Source: UBA8337 sp963932545 (lineage in GTDB: Bacteria > Pseudomonadota > Alphaproteobacteria > RS24). Taken from it: DNA of 64,000 bases. Below, piece by piece: positions 61,919 to 64,000 of this stretch. The position numbers were made by a program, and so were the translations under genes. Under the pieces are notes generated by a model that made no database searches, was not told the origin of the DNA, and was given only the letters and a program-made list of their open reading frames with translations. The stretch covers positions 4,544-68,543 of the forward strand of contig CAWVRH010000012.1 in assembly GCA_963932545.1 (NCBI GenBank), read 5' to 3'. The first letter of the stretch is position 1, and every line of letters begins with the position of its first letter.

Positions 61919-63338
61919 ACCCATGTCTCTGCCTGCTGGTCTGCGCCCCTTTGGCCGCGTGCATATTGTCGGTATCGGCGGCATCGGCATGAGCGGCATT
62001 GCGGAAGTGATGCACCTGATGGGCTATGAGGTGCAGGGTAGCGATATGGGCTCCAACGCCAATACCGAACGCCTCGCCGCCATGGGCATTAAAATTATGC
62101 AAGGCCATGCAGCTGCCCATGTTGAAAAAGCCGGCGTCGTGACGATTTCTTCTGCCGTGCCGGATGATAATCCTGAAGTGCAAGCCGCGCGCGCTGCCCA
62201 TATTCCGGTTGTGCGCCGCGCCGAGATGTTGGCTGAGCTGATGCGCCTGAAACCTTGCATCACCATTGCTGGCACCCATGGCAAAACCACAACTACCTCT
62301 TTAACCGCGGCTCTTCTCGATGCCGCCTCGCTCGACCCGACGGTGATGAACGGCGGCATTATTAATGCCTATGGAACCAATGCGCGCCTTGGCCAAGGCG
62401 AGTGGATGGTGGTGGAAGCCGACGAGAGCGATGGCACTTTCGTGCGCTTGCCGACGACGATTGCCATTGTCACCAATATTGACCCAGAGCATTTAGAACA
62501 TTACGGCGACTTCGATGGCTTACGGGCGGCCTTCGATCGCTATATCCAAAACATTCCATTTTACGGCGTCGGCATTGTTTGCCTCGACCATCCTGAGGTG
62601 CAAAGCCTCGTCGGCCGTGTGACCGACCGCCGCTTGATTACTTATGGTCTTGGCGAGCAAGCCGATGTCCGCGCGGTCGATATTCGCGAAGATGGGCTGA
62701 CCCAATATTTCGACGTGATATGGCGCGACCGACGCAACGATACGCAAAAACATTTGCGTGATTTGTCTTTGCCTATGGCCGGTAAACATAATTTGCAAAA
62801 CGCCTTGGCCGCCATCGCTGCCGCCGTAGAAGTGGGCGGCGATGAGACGAGTATTCGCAAAGGTTTGGCCGAATTTGGCGGGGTGAAACGCCGCTTTACA
62901 CCGGTTGCCACGCTCGACAAGAACATCCGTCTTTTTGACGATTACGCCCATCATCCCGTAGAAATTGAAGCGGTTCTGGAAAGCGCGCGAGCGGTCAGCA
63001 AAGGCCGTGTAATCGCCGTCATGCAGCCACATCGCTATAGCCGCTTGCGTGATTTATTCGAGGGCTTTTGCTCCAGCATGAACGGCGCCGATACGGTTTT
63101 GGTCACGCCCGTGTTTGAAGCTGGAGAACCCCCCATTGATGGCTTCCATAGCGCAGCATTGGCGCAAGGCTTGCGCGCGCATGGCCACCGCCACGCCATT
63201 TACGTCGAGGACAATGATAAAGTGGCCGATGTCTTGGCCAAAGAAATTCAAGCCGAGGACGTGGTGATTTTCATGGGCGCCGGATCCATTTCGGCCATCG
63301 CTTATGCAGCGGCTGAAAAACTGGGAGGCAAAATCTAA
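61911..63338 (+). CDS. murC: UDP-MurNAc:L-alanine ligase MurC
   Basis: Cytosolic ligase of 475 residues adding L-Ala. It has the N-terminal dinucleotide-type motif HIVGIGGIGMSGIAEV (18-33), ATP loop GTHGKTTTT (121-129), VVEADESDGTF, and NIDPEHLEHYGDF. DDYAHHPVEI and MQPHRYSR follow. ATG 61911 is preceded by AGGAGG at a 6-base distance, inside the murG end; the earlier in-frame ATG lacks this. Confidence 0.96.
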   Translation: MDRPMSLPAGLRPFGRVHIVGIGGIGMSGIAEVMHLMGYEVQGSDMGSNANTERLAAMGIKIMQGHAAAHVEKAGVVTISSAVPDDNPEVQAARAAHIPVVRRAEMLAELMRLKPCITIAGTHGKTTTTSLTAALLDAASLDPTVMNGGIINAYGTNARLGQGEWMVVEADESDGTFVRLPTTIAIVTNIDPEHLEHYGDFDGLRAAFDRYIQNIPFYGVGIVCLDHPEVQSLVGRVTDRRLITYGLGEQADVRAVDIREDGLTQYFDVIWRDRRNDTQKHLRDLSLPMAGKHNLQNALAAIAAAVEVGGDETSIRKGLAEFGGVKRRFTPVATLDKNIRLFDDYAHHPVEIEAVLESARAVSKGRVIAVMQPHRYSRLRDLFEGFCSSMNGADTVLVTPVFEAGEPPIDGFHSAALAQGLRAHGHRHAIYVEDNDKVADVLAKEIQAEDVVIFMGAGSISAIAYAAAEKLGGKI

Positions 63339-64000
63339 TGCAAAGCCTCCAAACTCAGATGCAAGATTGGCCGCTACCAGAGGTGCGTGGCAAATATCTG
63401 CGCGATGTGGCCTTGGCCGACTTGTGCTGGTTCCGTGTTGGCGGCACGGCGGATGTCGTGTTTATGCCGGCTGACGTTGATGATCTATCGGTGTTTTTGG
63501 CCGAGCTTCCCCACGAAGTGCCACTGCATATTCTGGGCGCAGGCTCCAACACTTTGGTGCGAGACGGCGGCGTGCGCGGTGTGGTGCTTCGTCTTGGCGC
63601 CGCCTTTGGCCAAGTTAAACCAATTTCAGACACACAAATTTCAGCCGGTGCTGCCACTTTGGATGTGAAGCTGGCGCGTGCCGCGGCCGACTTATCATTG
63701 TCTGGCTTAGAGTTTTATCGTGGCATTCCGGGCGCCATTGGCGGCGCGATTGCCATGAACGCAGGCGCTTATGGCGGCGAGACCAGCGATGTTTTGGTCG
63801 AGGTAGAAGCCTTGGATAGAGCTGGCAAGAAGCACGTTTTCTCCGCCGCTGACTTGCAGTTGAGCTATCGCCATAACGACTACTCAGAGTTTTTGGTCTA
63901 TACAGGCGCGCGCTTCGCAGCGACCCCGGGCGACCAGCCAACGATTATGGCCGCGATGGATGAAATTTCCGCTAAACGCGAAGAAACCCAGCCGATAAAA
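63338..64000 (+). CDS. murB: UDP-N-acetylenolpyruvoylglucosamine reductase MurB (3' end beyond window)
   Basis: FAD enzyme making UDP-MurNAc. The first 221 codons are present and open to the window edge; about 300 are expected. FAD-binding features are WFRVGGTADVVF (31-42), LGAGSNTLVRDGGVRG (67-81), and GLEFYRGIPGAIGGAIAMNA (123-142). AYGGE and SYRHNDYSEF follow. The ATG shares one base with the murC stop, and GGGAGG lies 9 bases upstream. Truncated only by the window. Confidence 0.94.
   Translation, partial: MQSLQTQMQDWPLPEVRGKYLRDVALADLCWFRVGGTADVVFMPADVDDLSVFLAELPHEVPLHILGAGSNTLVRDGGVRGVVLRLGAAFGQVKPISDTQISAGAATLDVKLARAAADLSLSGLEFYRGIPGAIGGAIAMNAGAYGGETSDVLVEVEALDRAGKKHVFSAADLQLSYRHNDYSEFLVYTGARFAATPGDQPTIMAAMDEISAKREETQPIK

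Overview
The window reads as one chromosomal segment of an alphaproteobacterium with a G+C content in the mid-50s percent by eye. The order was not resolved. Evidence for the class: the cytochrome c maturation order ccmI-ccmE-ccmF-ccmH (cycHJKL) followed by a two-component pair and glnE; the small families DUF1491, DUF2849, DUF934 and DUF1289; remnants of a Rhodobacter-type gene transfer agent (GTA); and amidase-rnpB-mraZ leading into a division/cell-wall (dcw) cluster. Gene density is very high, with many ATGA and other start/stop overlaps. No gene-free stretch exceeds 300 bases; the longest gaps are 7827-8081 and 50357-50557. I saw no tRNA, CRISPR array, transposase or integrase.

Layout. 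0-7.4 kb: sufE, a DUF1491 gene, an MscS-type channel, an assimilatory sulfite reductase operon (DUF2849, cysI, DUF934) and a three-gene ABC importer of the NMT1/SsuA type. 7.4-11 kb: a YcgN-like protein, then two GTA-derived genes that are both broken. 11-20.3 kb: nitroreductase, ccmI/E/F/H, response regulator, histidine kinase and glnE, nearly all abutting. 20.3-32.3 kb: two acyl-CoA dehydrogenase operons (five dehydrogenases, an enoyl-CoA hydratase-like protein and an ABM-domain protein), each ending in a clear intrinsic terminator. Between them lie dusA, a TauE/SafE permease, a phosphomannomutase, cobA and a DUF1289 gene. 32.3-39.8 kb: a ten-gene Mrp-type cation/proton antiporter operon with three MrpD/NuoL-like subunits. 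39.8-47.6 kb: a short-chain dehydrogenase, a luciferase-like monooxygenase, an acyl-CoA synthetase and a 1,260-residue autotransporter. 47.6-50.4 kb: gph, an EamA permease, a cell-wall amidase and RNase P RNA. 50.4-64 kb: mraZ, rsmH, ftsL, ftsI, murE, murF, mraY, murD, ftsW, murG, murC and murB, the last cut by the window edge.

How the genes work together. The ABC importer and sulfite reductase are consecutive on the same strand, and cobA can supply precorrin-2 for siroheme. The dehydrogenases fall into pairs of one subunit with an IVD-type catalytic Glu and one without, as in heteromeric steroid or branched side-chain dehydrogenases; the hydratase, SDR, CoA ligase and monooxygenase nearby could belong to the same catabolism (inference). 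The dcw block makes lipid II and the septal synthase, and has a textbook MraZ operator of four CCCA boxes at 10-base spacing over its promoter.

No clearly new multi-gene system was found. The most unusual points are the decaying GTA genes (one stop codon lies in a perfect hairpin), several short tandem duplications at gene ends, the Mbh-like Mrp operon whose first gene starts against a terminator, and the paired dehydrogenases.
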